Of a DNA stretch of 64,000 bases, positions 34,912 through 42,805 are shown one piece after another; the stretch's first letter is position 1; each line of letters begins with the position of its first letter. This DNA is from Halorientalis marina (GTDB taxonomy: Archaea; Halobacteriota; Halobacteria; Halobacteriales; Haloarculaceae), in NCBI RefSeq assembly GCF_023028345.1, contig NZ_CP095487.1, positions 2,852,001 through 2,916,000 of the forward strand. The letters run 5' to 3'. The notes under the pieces are model-generated. The model saw nothing but the letters and a program-made list of their open reading frames with translations. It was not told the DNA's origin and did not search any database. Made by a program: the position numbers and the translations under genes.

Positions 34912-35562
34912 TCACTCGCGAAGTTCCCACTCGCCGTTCGTCCGTGCCACGACGCCGTGGTCCGCGAGGTCGACGAGCGCGTCCCGCACCACCGACGACG
35001 GCGCTTCGATCCGCTCGCCGATGGTCTCCGGGTCGGCCGGCTCCTCGGTCAGCACGCGCAGGATTTCGGCGTACAGGCGCGTCTCCCCGTCGCCGAAGCC
35101 GTCACCGATCCGCTCCATCACGTCCGCGAGCCGCCCCTGCACCCACCGCTGGGCCATCGATAGCTCGTTTTCGAGCTGGTCGAGTCGTTTCAGTTCCCGC
35201 GCGAGGTCGGAGAGGTCAGAGGACTCCCGCGGGGACACGTCGATGGTGAGGTGGCGACAGGAGGTCGTCACGTCCAGGTTCCGCGCCGGATAGGCGCTTT
35301 TCGCGCCGAACCCGTAGGGACTGACGCTGACCTCCAGCCGGAGGTTCTGTGAGATGAAGTAGTACTTCCGGCGCTGATCGTCGGTCCGGCTCTCGATCAA
35401 CCCCGCCTCCTCCAGTTTCCGCAGGTGGTCGATGACCGCCTTGGGGCTCACGCCGAGGTACTCGCTGATTTCGGTGACGTAACAGGGCTTGCGGGCGAGC
35501 AAGCGGAGAATCCGTCTCCTGTTTTCGTTGCCCAGTAAATCGAGCAACTCGGCGGAATCCAT
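34912..35562 (-). CDS. ArsR-type regulator with two helix-turn-helix regions
   Basis: 216 residues. An N-terminal winged helix (residues ~2-75) has LLGNENRRRILRLLARKPCYVTEISEYLGVSPKAVIDHLRKLEEAGLI, the ArsR-like fold. A middle region (~75-150) carries basic and coiled-coil parts. A C-terminal segment (~165-216; LRVLTEEPADPETIGERIEAPSSVVRDALVDLADHGVV) is a second winged-helix-like unit. It lies 58 nt downstream of a secreted low-complexity protein gene on the same strand, so the two may be one operon, with the regulator controlling it. Inducer unknown. Confidence 0.88.
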   Translation of the reverse strand: MDSAELLDLLGNENRRRILRLLARKPCYVTEISEYLGVSPKAVIDHLRKLEEAGLIESRTDDQRRKYYFISQNLRLEVSVSPYGFGAKSAYPARNLDVTTSCRHLTIDVSPRESSDLSDLARELKRLDQLENELSMAQRWVQGRLADVMERIGDGFGDGETRLYAEILRVLTEEPADPETIGERIEAPSSVVRDALVDLADHGVVARTNGEWELRE

Positions 35563-35620
35563 TTACCTGACGTTAGTGACGAGAGCAGAAAAGGGTATCA
35601 CCACGACGGCGGCGGGCTCG

Positions 35621-36604
35621 CTACCGTCCCCGACCGGGGTTTCCGGACGGACCGCCGCCCGAGCCGCCACCACCGTCCGAACCGCCAGCGCCCCCGGCAG
35701 ACCCGCCGCCGGAGTCGTTGCTCTCGTCCGATTCACCGCTGTCGTCAGAAGGGCCCGAGTCGTCGGACTCGTCGCTCTGGTCGTCATCCGGCGGGCTGGC
35801 GTCGTCGGGCGGCCCCGTGTCGTTATCGGACTCGTTCCCACGGTCAGTGTCGTCGGAGGGACCGGTGTCGACTGGTGGGCCGGGGTCGTCGGGCGGCCCA
35901 GTATCGCTGTCGGACTCGTTCTCGCCCGATTCGTCGCCATTCCGGTCCGGCGGCCCAGCATCGGCCGGAGGTCCGGCGTCCGCAGGTGAGCCCACATCGA
36001 CGGGCGGCCCCCTGTCGGGACGGTCCTGGAGGCCGGGCGGCGTCATCACGCTGAGATTCCTGGCAGTCCTGGCGACGGCGCGCCCCTCCAGCTCGGAGGC
36101 GTTCCGGCGGAGGCGTTCGAGCCGCGAGTCGTTCACCCCGGTCGCCCTGGCCGCGGTGTCGGTCTGATTGATCGCCGTCTCGAGCGCATCGATCCGCTCG
36201 GAGAGGCTACTCGCCTGTGCGAGGTAGGCGGGCTCGGGGAGCGAGCCGTTGTCGTGTGCCGCCTCGACGGCGGCCATCCGGTCTTCCAGTCGGTCGAGCC
36301 GAGTGTCGAGCCGGTCGACGCGCTTCGTCACCAGCTCGGCCCGCTCGCTCCCGTTCGTGCCGTTGAACTCGGCCGCCCACATACTCGAATCGACGGAGCC
36401 GTCGGCGGCACTCGAACTCGCCTGCATGAACCCGGACAGCTGTGCGCCCAGGCTGGCCTCACCGGACGCCTCGGACCCGTTGTCCGAGCCGTTCTCCTGG
36501 ACCGCGTCGGTTGCCGTCCCCGCGGCGCCGACCGCCGGGGCGACCGCGACGGCAGCCGCGACCGCGACCAACAGGGCCACCAGCGAGGCCTGACGAGCGT
36601 TCAT
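35621..36604 (-). CDS. Secreted protein with coiled coil and Pro-Asp low-complexity region
   Basis: 327 residues starting MNARQASLVALLVAVAAAVAVAPAVGAAG, a signal peptide. Residues ~85-175 look alpha-helical and coiled-coil prone (RVDRLDTRLDRLEDRMAAVEAA). The C-terminal half is low-complexity: repeated Gly-Pro-Pro-Asp-Asp, Ser/Asp/Glu blocks, and a terminal Gly/Ser/Arg tail. Units of roughly 13-14 residues (NES-D-x-D-TGPPDD) occur twice with small changes. It is likely exported to the surface or cell wall; no family recognised with certainty. The start at 36604 was chosen at the signal peptide. Confidence 0.75.
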   Translation of the reverse strand: MNARQASLVALLVAVAAAVAVAPAVGAAGTATDAVQENGSDNGSEASGEASLGAQLSGFMQASSSAADGSVDSSMWAAEFNGTNGSERAELVTKRVDRLDTRLDRLEDRMAAVEAAHDNGSLPEPAYLAQASSLSERIDALETAINQTDTAARATGVNDSRLERLRRNASELEGRAVARTARNLSVMTPPGLQDRPDRGPPVDVGSPADAGPPADAGPPDRNGDESGENESDSDTGPPDDPGPPVDTGPSDDTDRGNESDNDTGPPDDASPPDDDQSDESDDSGPSDDSGESDESNDSGGGSAGGAGGSDGGGGSGGGPSGNPGRGR

Positions 36605-36700
36605 CTTACTCCCCCCTATTATCGATACACACAAAAAAGCGAAGGCTCGTTCGTTCCGTTCAGCGACGCACCGACACACCCGCTAACCGTCCAATAGCGT

Positions 36701-37345
36701 TCAATACTCGCTCTCAGCCGGTAACGGATCGAGCGCGACAGCGGCCAGTGCAACCGACAGCACCGACACCGCGACGGTCGCGAACGCGAGCGCGAGGCCC
36801 GGTTCGTAGCGCAGCGGCGGCGCCAGTCCGAACCCGTAGTCAAGCAGGTCGTTGGCGAAGGCCACGACTAACGCGACCGCGAGCGCGCCCCGGGTCGTCG
36901 CCGCGTAGTGTGGAATCACGTACGCTTCGAGGACGAACGCGAGATGGGTGGCGATGATCCCGAAGTAGCCCCACGGGTCCGGGAAGTACGCCCCGAACCC
37001 GAGGTTGAGCGCGACGAACGTCCACAGCCCCATCTTCACCAACCAGACGAACGCGATGGTGTGGAGGTACGCCAGGACGCGGGTCCGGGGCACGTCCGCG
37101 AGGTCCTCGCCGAGGAACGGCAACAGGGTGGCGAGCGACAGCGCCATCAGAAAGACCGCGGTCGGCGAATCGGCGTACAGCGGCCACAGAAACGTCGAGA
37201 CGCCCGGCATCGTGTCGACGTAGTAGCGGACGCCGACCAGGACCGCCGCGGCGTTGGCGAACAGCAACCAGACGAGACTCGGCGCGTTCCCCAGGTAGTA
37301 CTGCGCCCAGCGTTTCGGCAGTAGCCGTCCCTCCCGCGGGTCCAT
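36701..37345 (-). CDS. DUF1405 family membrane protein
   Basis: 214 residues from MDPREGRLLPKRWAQYYLGN. About six hydrophobic segments; features recalled for DUF1405 are LVWLLFANAAAVLVGVRYYV near the N-terminus, KMGLWTFVALNLGFGAYFPDPWGYFGI in the middle and THLAFVLEAYVIPHY. The family (also in Bacillus as YpjA) is of unknown function. The start at 37345 gives the conserved N-terminus; upstream in-frame sequence to 37486 is not supported. Confidence 0.85.
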   Translation of the reverse strand: MDPREGRLLPKRWAQYYLGNAPSLVWLLFANAAAVLVGVRYYVDTMPGVSTFLWPLYADSPTAVFLMALSLATLLPFLGEDLADVPRTRVLAYLHTIAFVWLVKMGLWTFVALNLGFGAYFPDPWGYFGIIATHLAFVLEAYVIPHYAATTRGALAVALVVAFANDLLDYGFGLAPPLRYEPGLALAFATVAVSVLSVALAAVALDPLPAESEY

Positions 37346-37525
37346 ACCCCAAGGGGCAGCGCCGGCCTCAAATCCGTGTCGCCTCCTGCCGCCGGCCCCA
37401 CCGTCCCGGCCAGGTCGCTGCGCGGCACGGACGGTGTCGACGGGTCGAATCCGGTGAAAGCACGCCGGGATAAGCCTGCCGGCCAAGAGTTTTATGTCGA
37501 CATTTGGTACGTGTCACCGTATAGC

Positions 37526-37954
37526 ATGTTCGAGCGATTCTCCCGTGGGTACTACCTCGGCCGCCTGTACGTTGAGCCGGCCGAGCGAGAGACGGCCGCG
37601 CTCTGTCGCGAACAGCACGAGCGCGTCAACGAACAGTTGTACGCGGACGACGAGGGCATCGACCGGCTCGACCGGCCGCTCGTGATGAAACTCGGCTCGA
37701 GTCACTTCCCCGTGACCGGCGACGAGGGCGTGCCGCCCGACACACTGACCGTGCCGCGCGGACTGCTCGAGGACACGCGGGTCCGCAACCCGCCGACGCT
37801 GAAGGAGGTCCTGCTCGCGAAGGCCGACCGGGCGCGGCAACTCCTCTCGCTGACCGGGGGCGACCCGGCCGCCGGGATGGACGCCGTCCCCGGCATCGAC
37901 CGCGACGGCGGTGAAGGCGACGATTCCCCGGGATTCGACGGCCCCGCCATTTAA
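37526..37954 (+). CDS. DUF5802 family protein
   Basis: 142 residues. MFERFSRGYYLGRLYVEP and RLDRPLVMKLGSSHFPV correspond to DUF5802, a short haloarchaeal family with no known role. The C-terminal ~30 residues are acidic and Gly-rich. GTTTTATG at about 37489-37496 is a plausible TATA element ~30 nt upstream of ATG 37526. The Vms1-like gene begins 25 nt downstream, suggesting co-transcription. Confidence 0.83.
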   Translation: MFERFSRGYYLGRLYVEPAERETAALCREQHERVNEQLYADDEGIDRLDRPLVMKLGSSHFPVTGDEGVPPDTLTVPRGLLEDTRVRNPPTLKEVLLAKADRARQLLSLTGGDPAAGMDAVPGIDRDGGEGDDSPGFDGPAI

Positions 37955-37979
37955 GCGCCTCCGCGTCCCGCTTCCGGTG

Positions 37980-38870
37980 ATGCTCGACAGGCTGCTCGGG
38001 CGCGCCGAGTTGAAGGAGCGAATCGCCGAACTGGAAGCGGAGAAAGAGCACGTACAGCGACAGCTCGACGCCGAACAGGAGCGCCGCGCCGACGCCGTCA
38101 GCGCCCGCCAGGACGCGGAGGAGCGCGTCAATCGTCTCGAAGACCGCATCGCCGACCTCGAAGGAAAGGTCGGCGGCGGGGACGACACCGACGCGGACCT
38201 GACCTTCCGCCGGACGGAGGACCTGCACGGTGACCGGCTCGACACCGTCCTCGACCGACTCGATTCGTTCGAGACGGGACCGGAGGGCGTCCTCACGGCG
38301 TACGTCCCGGACGGCGACCTCTCCGACACCGTCCGGGAGGCGTTCGGCGACCGCGCGTCCCTCGTCGCGCAGGCGGCGCCCTGTCTCGCCGTAACCGACG
38401 ACGCCGGCCTCCTCAGCGCGACCCTCTCCGTCCCGAATCCCCCCGAGCCGTTCGCGACGTGGGGCAACGGGGTGACCCTCGAACGCGACTGGGTCCAGCC
38501 CGTGGGCTCACACGCGGTCGCGCTCGTGCGCTCGGACCTCTTCGCGATGGCCGAGTACGAGGGGCGCGAGCGGACCGGTTTCGTCGGATTCGACAGCGAC
38601 CTCAAAAGCCAGCACTCGAAGGGGGGGTTCTCACAGGCCCGCTTCGAGCGGCTGCGCGACGAGCAGATCGACAGCCACGTCGAGCGCTGTCTGGAGGCAC
38701 TGGCGGAGCGCTCGGCGGACCGGCTGTTCGTCGTCGGCGAGCGCACGGTCCTCTCGGAGTTCACGGACGTGGCCGACGCGACGGCGACGGTCGACGCCAC
38801 CGGCGACCCCGAGGCCGCGCTGGACGACGCCGTGTACGACTTCTGGACGGTCCGCCTGCGGGCGGTGTGA
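37980..38870 (+). CDS. Vms1/Ankzf1-like (release-factor-type) peptidyl-tRNA hydrolase
   Basis: 296 residues. The N-terminal ~70 residues are a coiled coil (ELKERIAELEAEKEHVQRQL). A VLRF1-like domain follows: the segment SQHSKGGFSQARFERLRDEQI corresponds to the catalytic loop of the Vms1/aRF1-like family, with Gln placed where Vms1 and eRF1 act on the peptidyl-tRNA ester. Archaeal Vms1-like proteins are proposed to release nascent chains from stalled large subunits. It lies 25 nt after DUF5802; the start at 37980 gives MLDRLLGRAELKERI. Confidence 0.82.
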   Translation: MLDRLLGRAELKERIAELEAEKEHVQRQLDAEQERRADAVSARQDAEERVNRLEDRIADLEGKVGGGDDTDADLTFRRTEDLHGDRLDTVLDRLDSFETGPEGVLTAYVPDGDLSDTVREAFGDRASLVAQAAPCLAVTDDAGLLSATLSVPNPPEPFATWGNGVTLERDWVQPVGSHAVALVRSDLFAMAEYEGRERTGFVGFDSDLKSQHSKGGFSQARFERLRDEQIDSHVERCLEALAERSADRLFVVGERTVLSEFTDVADATATVDATGDPEAALDDAVYDFWTVRLRAV

Positions 38871-38914
38871 GCCGCCGGGGGAGCGCTTAATCCCCCCGGG
38901 TCCGACTGGCCGGT

Positions 38915-39931
38915 ATGCGCGTCGCCCTGCTCGCCCACGAACTGTTCCCCGACCGGGCCAAGACCGCGGTGGGAGTCCTCCGCTACGCCGACCACGAGGT
39001 CGCGGCGGTCCTCGACCGGACGCGGGCCGGCGAGCGCGTCGCCGACCACCTGCCGGAAGTCCAGGACGCACCCATCGTCGCCGGGATCGACGACGTGGAC
39101 GAACCGCTCGATGCGCTGATCGTCGGCATCGCGCCCATCGGCGGGGGCTTCGACGAGAGCTGGCGCCCGGACGTGGCCGGCGCGCTCGAACGCGGCTGTG
39201 ACGTGTTCGCCGGCCTCCACTACTTCCTCGGGGACGACGAGGAGTTCGCCGCGCTCGCCGAGGCGAACGACTGCCGGCTGTGGGACGTGCGCCGCCCGCC
39301 CGACGACCTGACCGTCGCCGAGGGTCGGGCCGACGAAGTGGCTGCCGACGTGGTTCTGACCGTCGGCACCGACTGCTCGACGGGGAAGATGACGACGACG
39401 ATGGAACTCGCCGCGAGCGCCCGCGAGCGCGGCATCGACGCCGCGGTCGTCCCGACCGGCCAGACCGGCATCCTGATCGAGGGGTGGGGTATCGCGGTCG
39501 ACCGCACGGTCAGCGACTTCACCGCCGGCGCGGTCGAGCAGATGGTCCGCGAGCGCGGCGACGACCACGACCTGCTCGTCGTCGAGGGCCAGGGCGCAAT
39601 CACCCACCCCGCCTACTCGGCGGTGACCTGTGGCATCCTCCACGGGGCGATGCCCGACGCGCTCGTCCTCTGTCACGAGGCGGGCCGGGAGGCCGTCCAC
39701 GGCTACGAGTCCTTCCCCATCCCCGACCCGAGCCAGCACGTCGCGCTGTACGAGGACCTCGCGGCCCCAGTCGCCGCGGCGTCGGTCGCCGGCGGGTCGC
39801 TGAACACCAGCCACATCGCGGACGACGCGGCCGCACAGGCCGCCGTCTCGGCGTTCGGCGACGCCATCGACGCACCGGCCACCGACCCCGTCCGATTCGG
39901 AACCGACACGGTGCTGGACGCCATACGCTAA
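38915..39931 (+). CDS. DUF1611 family protein, probable D-glutamate N-acetyltransferase (DgcN-like)
   Basis: 338 residues. The N-terminal part is Rossmann-like; the C-terminal domain contains a P-loop-like VGTDCSTGKMTTTMEL, then PTGQTGILIEG, and LVVEGQGAITHPAYSAVTCGILHGAMPDALVLCHE. These are DUF1611 signatures. DUF1611 proteins paired with an enolase-superfamily epimerase have been described as DgcN, which acetylates D-glutamate with acetyl-CoA so that DgcA can convert N-acetyl-D-glutamate to the L form; halophilic archaea are among the reported carriers. Assignment here is by homology and pairing with the gene 8 nt downstream. Confidence 0.8.
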   Translation: MRVALLAHELFPDRAKTAVGVLRYADHEVAAVLDRTRAGERVADHLPEVQDAPIVAGIDDVDEPLDALIVGIAPIGGGFDESWRPDVAGALERGCDVFAGLHYFLGDDEEFAALAEANDCRLWDVRRPPDDLTVAEGRADEVAADVVLTVGTDCSTGKMTTTMELAASARERGIDAAVVPTGQTGILIEGWGIAVDRTVSDFTAGAVEQMVRERGDDHDLLVVEGQGAITHPAYSAVTCGILHGAMPDALVLCHEAGREAVHGYESFPIPDPSQHVALYEDLAAPVAAASVAGGSLNTSHIADDAAAQAAVSAFGDAIDAPATDPVRFGTDTVLDAIR

Positions 39932-39939
39932 CACACAGA

Positions 39940-40989
39940 ATGGCACTCACGACGACACACGAGTGGCACGAGATGCCGCTGGACGCTCCCTTCACCATCT
40001 CTCGGGGGACCCGGGAGGTCTCGGAGAACGCCGTCGTCCGGGTCGAGGACGGCGATGGACGCGAGGGAATCGGCGGCGCGACGCCGACGGAGTACTACGG
40101 CGAAACGCGGGTCTCGATGGAAGACGTTCTCCCGGACCTGCTCGCGGCCGTCGAGTCGGTCGGCGACCCGCACAACGCACAGCGGGTCGAGCGCCGCCTC
40201 CGGGAGGTGGCCGGCGGCCCGCGCGAACACCCGGCGGCCCGCGCGGCGGTCTCCATCGCCGTCCACGACCTCGCCGCGAAGCGACTCGGCGTCCCGCTGT
40301 ATCGCCAGTTCGGGCTCGACCCCGGGGAGGCACCGCCGTCGTGTCACACCGTCGGGCTGGCGAGCACCGAGGAGATGCGCGAGCGGGCTGTGGACCTCGC
40401 CACTGCGGGGTTCGACCGGCTGAAGCTCAAACTCGGGACGAGCCGCGACGTGGAGGTCGTCTCGACGGTCCGGGCGGCGGTCCCCGACGCGACGCTCCAC
40501 GTCGACGCCAACGGCGCCTGGGGCGTCGCGGAAGCCGTCGAGATGACGAGCGTGCTCGCCGACCACGACGTGGCGTTCGTCGAACAGCCAGTGCCCGCCG
40601 ACGACCCGGAACTGCTGGCGCAGGTGGCCGACGCGAGCCCCATTCCGGTGGCCGCCGACGAGTCCTGTCTCGTCGCCGCGGACGTTCCCGACGTGGCAGA
40701 CGTGGTGGACATCGTCGTCGTGAAGATCGCGAAGGCGGGCGGCATCCGTCCGGCGACACGCGCGATTCACACGGCCAGGGCGCACGGCCTCGACGTCATG
40801 CTCGGTTGTATGACCGAGAGCAACGCCTCGATCGCGGCCGGCTGTCACCTCGCGCCGCTCTGTGAGTGGGTCGACCTCGACGGGTCGCTGTTGCTCGCCG
40901 ACGACCCGGTCGACGGCGTCCCGATGCCGGGCGGCCGTATCGAACTCGCCCGGCAGGACCGGCCGGGGACCGGCGCAAGCGTTCGCTGA
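39940..40989 (+). CDS. Enolase-superfamily epimerase (DgcA-like / dipeptide epimerase)
   Basis: 349 residues of the muconate-lactonising subgroup. RLKLKLG supplies the catalytic KxK; HVDANGAW, FVEQP and VAADESC supply the metal-binding Asp, Glu and Asp; VVKIAKAGG gives the second catalytic Lys. Homologues are L-Ala-D/L-Glu epimerases or, when paired with DUF1611, N-acetyl-D-glutamate racemases (DgcA). It starts 8 nt after the DUF1611 gene and is convergent with the NhaC-like antiporter. The pairing favours D-glutamate use over cell-wall peptide recycling, since haloarchaea have no peptidoglycan. Confidence 0.87.
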   Translation: MALTTTHEWHEMPLDAPFTISRGTREVSENAVVRVEDGDGREGIGGATPTEYYGETRVSMEDVLPDLLAAVESVGDPHNAQRVERRLREVAGGPREHPAARAAVSIAVHDLAAKRLGVPLYRQFGLDPGEAPPSCHTVGLASTEEMRERAVDLATAGFDRLKLKLGTSRDVEVVSTVRAAVPDATLHVDANGAWGVAEAVEMTSVLADHDVAFVEQPVPADDPELLAQVADASPIPVAADESCLVAADVPDVADVVDIVVVKIAKAGGIRPATRAIHTARAHGLDVMLGCMTESNASIAAGCHLAPLCEWVDLDGSLLLADDPVDGVPMPGGRIELARQDRPGTGASVR

Positions 40990-40998
40990 GTCACCGCG

Positions 40999-42729
40999 TC
41001 AGTACGGGATGATTCGGAACCCTTCCGGGAGCAGGAGGCCGAAGACGAGAAAGAGCGCGGCCGAGATCGCGGCCGTGACGAGGGCGTAGGGAATCTGCGT
41101 GCGGATGTGGACCATGTGGTCGCTCCCGCTCGTGGAGGAGGCGAGGACCGTCGTGTCGCTGATCGGCGAGGCGTGATCGCCGAAGATGCCGCCGCTGAAC
41201 ACCGCCCCGAGGACCAGCGGGAGGTTCGCGCCGGTCGCGAACGCCAGCGGGATGGCGATGGGGAACATGATTCCGTAGGTCGACCACGAGGACCCGTCGG
41301 CGAAGCTCACGAAGCTCGTGACCGCGAACACGCCCACGGGGATGACCCAGGCGGGCAGGCCGCCGAAGACGTTTGTCACGAACGAGGAGATGCCGAGCAG
41401 CGTCACCGCGTTCTGGATCGAACTGGCGAACGTGAGGATCACCGCCGCCAGCAAAATACCCTTGAATCCGACCAGCAGGGCGTCGGTCGCCTCGTCGTTC
41501 GAGGGAATGTCGCCCTTCCATCGATACAGGAAAAAGGCGAGGACGAGCGCGGTAAAGGAGGCGATACCGAGGCGGACGCCGCCGATATTGAACGCCCACG
41601 GGCCGCTCGCGGGCGCGACCAGTTCCCAGCCCCAGAGCGCGAGCAGTGTCGTGCCCTCCTTGCCGTCGACGTAGACCACCGGACTCGACCGCCAGAACAT
41701 CGCACTCAGGCCGACGACGATCATCGTCAGGATCGGGATCGCGAAGTTCCGCCAGTCCGGCGTCGCCCCCTCGTAGGTCTCGTACTCGTCCATCTCTTCC
41801 GAGATCATCGGGTCGGCGTCCTCGCCGAGGACGCCCCCGCCGGCCCGGGCGCGGGACTCCTCGGTCCCCATCTCGCCGATGTTCGGGACCACCTGCCAGG
41901 CGACCAGCGCCGCGATTGCCAGCGCGATCCACGAGTAGAAGCCGGTGAACAGCGTGTTGAAAAAGAGCGGCCAGACCGCGCCGGTCGCGGCCGTCACCTC
42001 GCTCCCACCCGTATCGACGACGTCGGTCATCCCGGCCGGCAGGATGCCCTGCTCGTAGGCCTGCACGAGGCCGCCGCCCATGAACCCGACCATCGCCGCG
42101 CCCCACGTCGAGTAGAAGGCCAGTCGGGCGGCCGGCGACCCCGCGGAGTCGACGTAGTAGGCGAGTTTCGCCCGTGACACGTCGTAGGCGTCCGTCAGCG
42201 GGCGCATCATCGAGCCGACCACGAGACAGTTGAAGTAGTCGTCGATGTGGATGGCGATGCCGGCCAGGAAGGCGGCCTTCTCGGCGTCGGCCGCGGAGTC
42301 GACCCGCGCCGACAGCGCCTGCAGGACGCCCTCGATGGCGCCCGCGCGGATCATCAGCCCGATCAGCCCGCCGATGGCGAAGATAGCGAGCAGGACGTTC
42401 TCGACGTACCACGGGCCGAAAATCGGCGCGGTCGCCATGATCTCCGGCACGAGTTTCAGCCCGAACACCGCGCCGAGGACGACGCCGCCGACGCCAATCG
42501 GCCAGGGGTCGCCGTCCTCCTGTGGCCCGATCTCGCCGAGTTCGCCTCCGGCCGTCACGAGGTCGGGCGGCACGCCGACCGCCTGTGGGTGGAGCGCCCC
42601 GAGGAGGACCCCCGCGGTCGCGATTCCGACGAAGAGACCGACCAGCGCGTCGCGCGTGTGCCAGGCGAGCGTAATCGCGAGCAGCGCCGGCACGACCGAC
42701 CACGGACCAGCGGCGATGCCCTGCACCAT
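40999..42729 (-). CDS. NhaC-type Na+/H+ antiporter
   Basis: 576 residues with 11-13 hydrophobic segments. NhaC-family features are IHIDDYFNCLVVGSMMRPL (the conserved Asp-rich helix) and GGIFGDHASPISDTTVLASSTSGSDHMVHIRTQ. It exchanges Na+ (or an organic anion pair) for protons across the membrane, for salt and pH balance. The start at 42729 gives MVQGIAAGPWSVVPALLAI, the first membrane helix; further upstream frame to 42900 is not supported. Convergent with the epimerase. Confidence 0.93.
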   Translation of the reverse strand: MVQGIAAGPWSVVPALLAITLAWHTRDALVGLFVGIATAGVLLGALHPQAVGVPPDLVTAGGELGEIGPQEDGDPWPIGVGGVVLGAVFGLKLVPEIMATAPIFGPWYVENVLLAIFAIGGLIGLMIRAGAIEGVLQALSARVDSAADAEKAAFLAGIAIHIDDYFNCLVVGSMMRPLTDAYDVSRAKLAYYVDSAGSPAARLAFYSTWGAAMVGFMGGGLVQAYEQGILPAGMTDVVDTGGSEVTAATGAVWPLFFNTLFTGFYSWIALAIAALVAWQVVPNIGEMGTEESRARAGGGVLGEDADPMISEEMDEYETYEGATPDWRNFAIPILTMIVVGLSAMFWRSSPVVYVDGKEGTTLLALWGWELVAPASGPWAFNIGGVRLGIASFTALVLAFFLYRWKGDIPSNDEATDALLVGFKGILLAAVILTFASSIQNAVTLLGISSFVTNVFGGLPAWVIPVGVFAVTSFVSFADGSSWSTYGIMFPIAIPLAFATGANLPLVLGAVFSGGIFGDHASPISDTTVLASSTSGSDHMVHIRTQIPYALVTAAISAALFLVFGLLLPEGFRIIPY

Positions 42730-42805
42730 GCCCGGGTCTTGTCCCCCGTCCGAGTAAATGGGTACTGGTCCGTACCGAAGCCCAGCGCCGTCCGATCGCG
42801 ACCGC

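Noticed and set aside
33257..35293. 678-codon + strand frame
   Set aside because: Runs antisense to gatD and across other genes' frames; no motif and it overlaps several better-supported genes.
37436..37458. T-loop-like sequence GGGTCGAATCC suggesting a tRNA
   Set aside because: No acceptor stem, D arm or anticodon arm can be folded around it.
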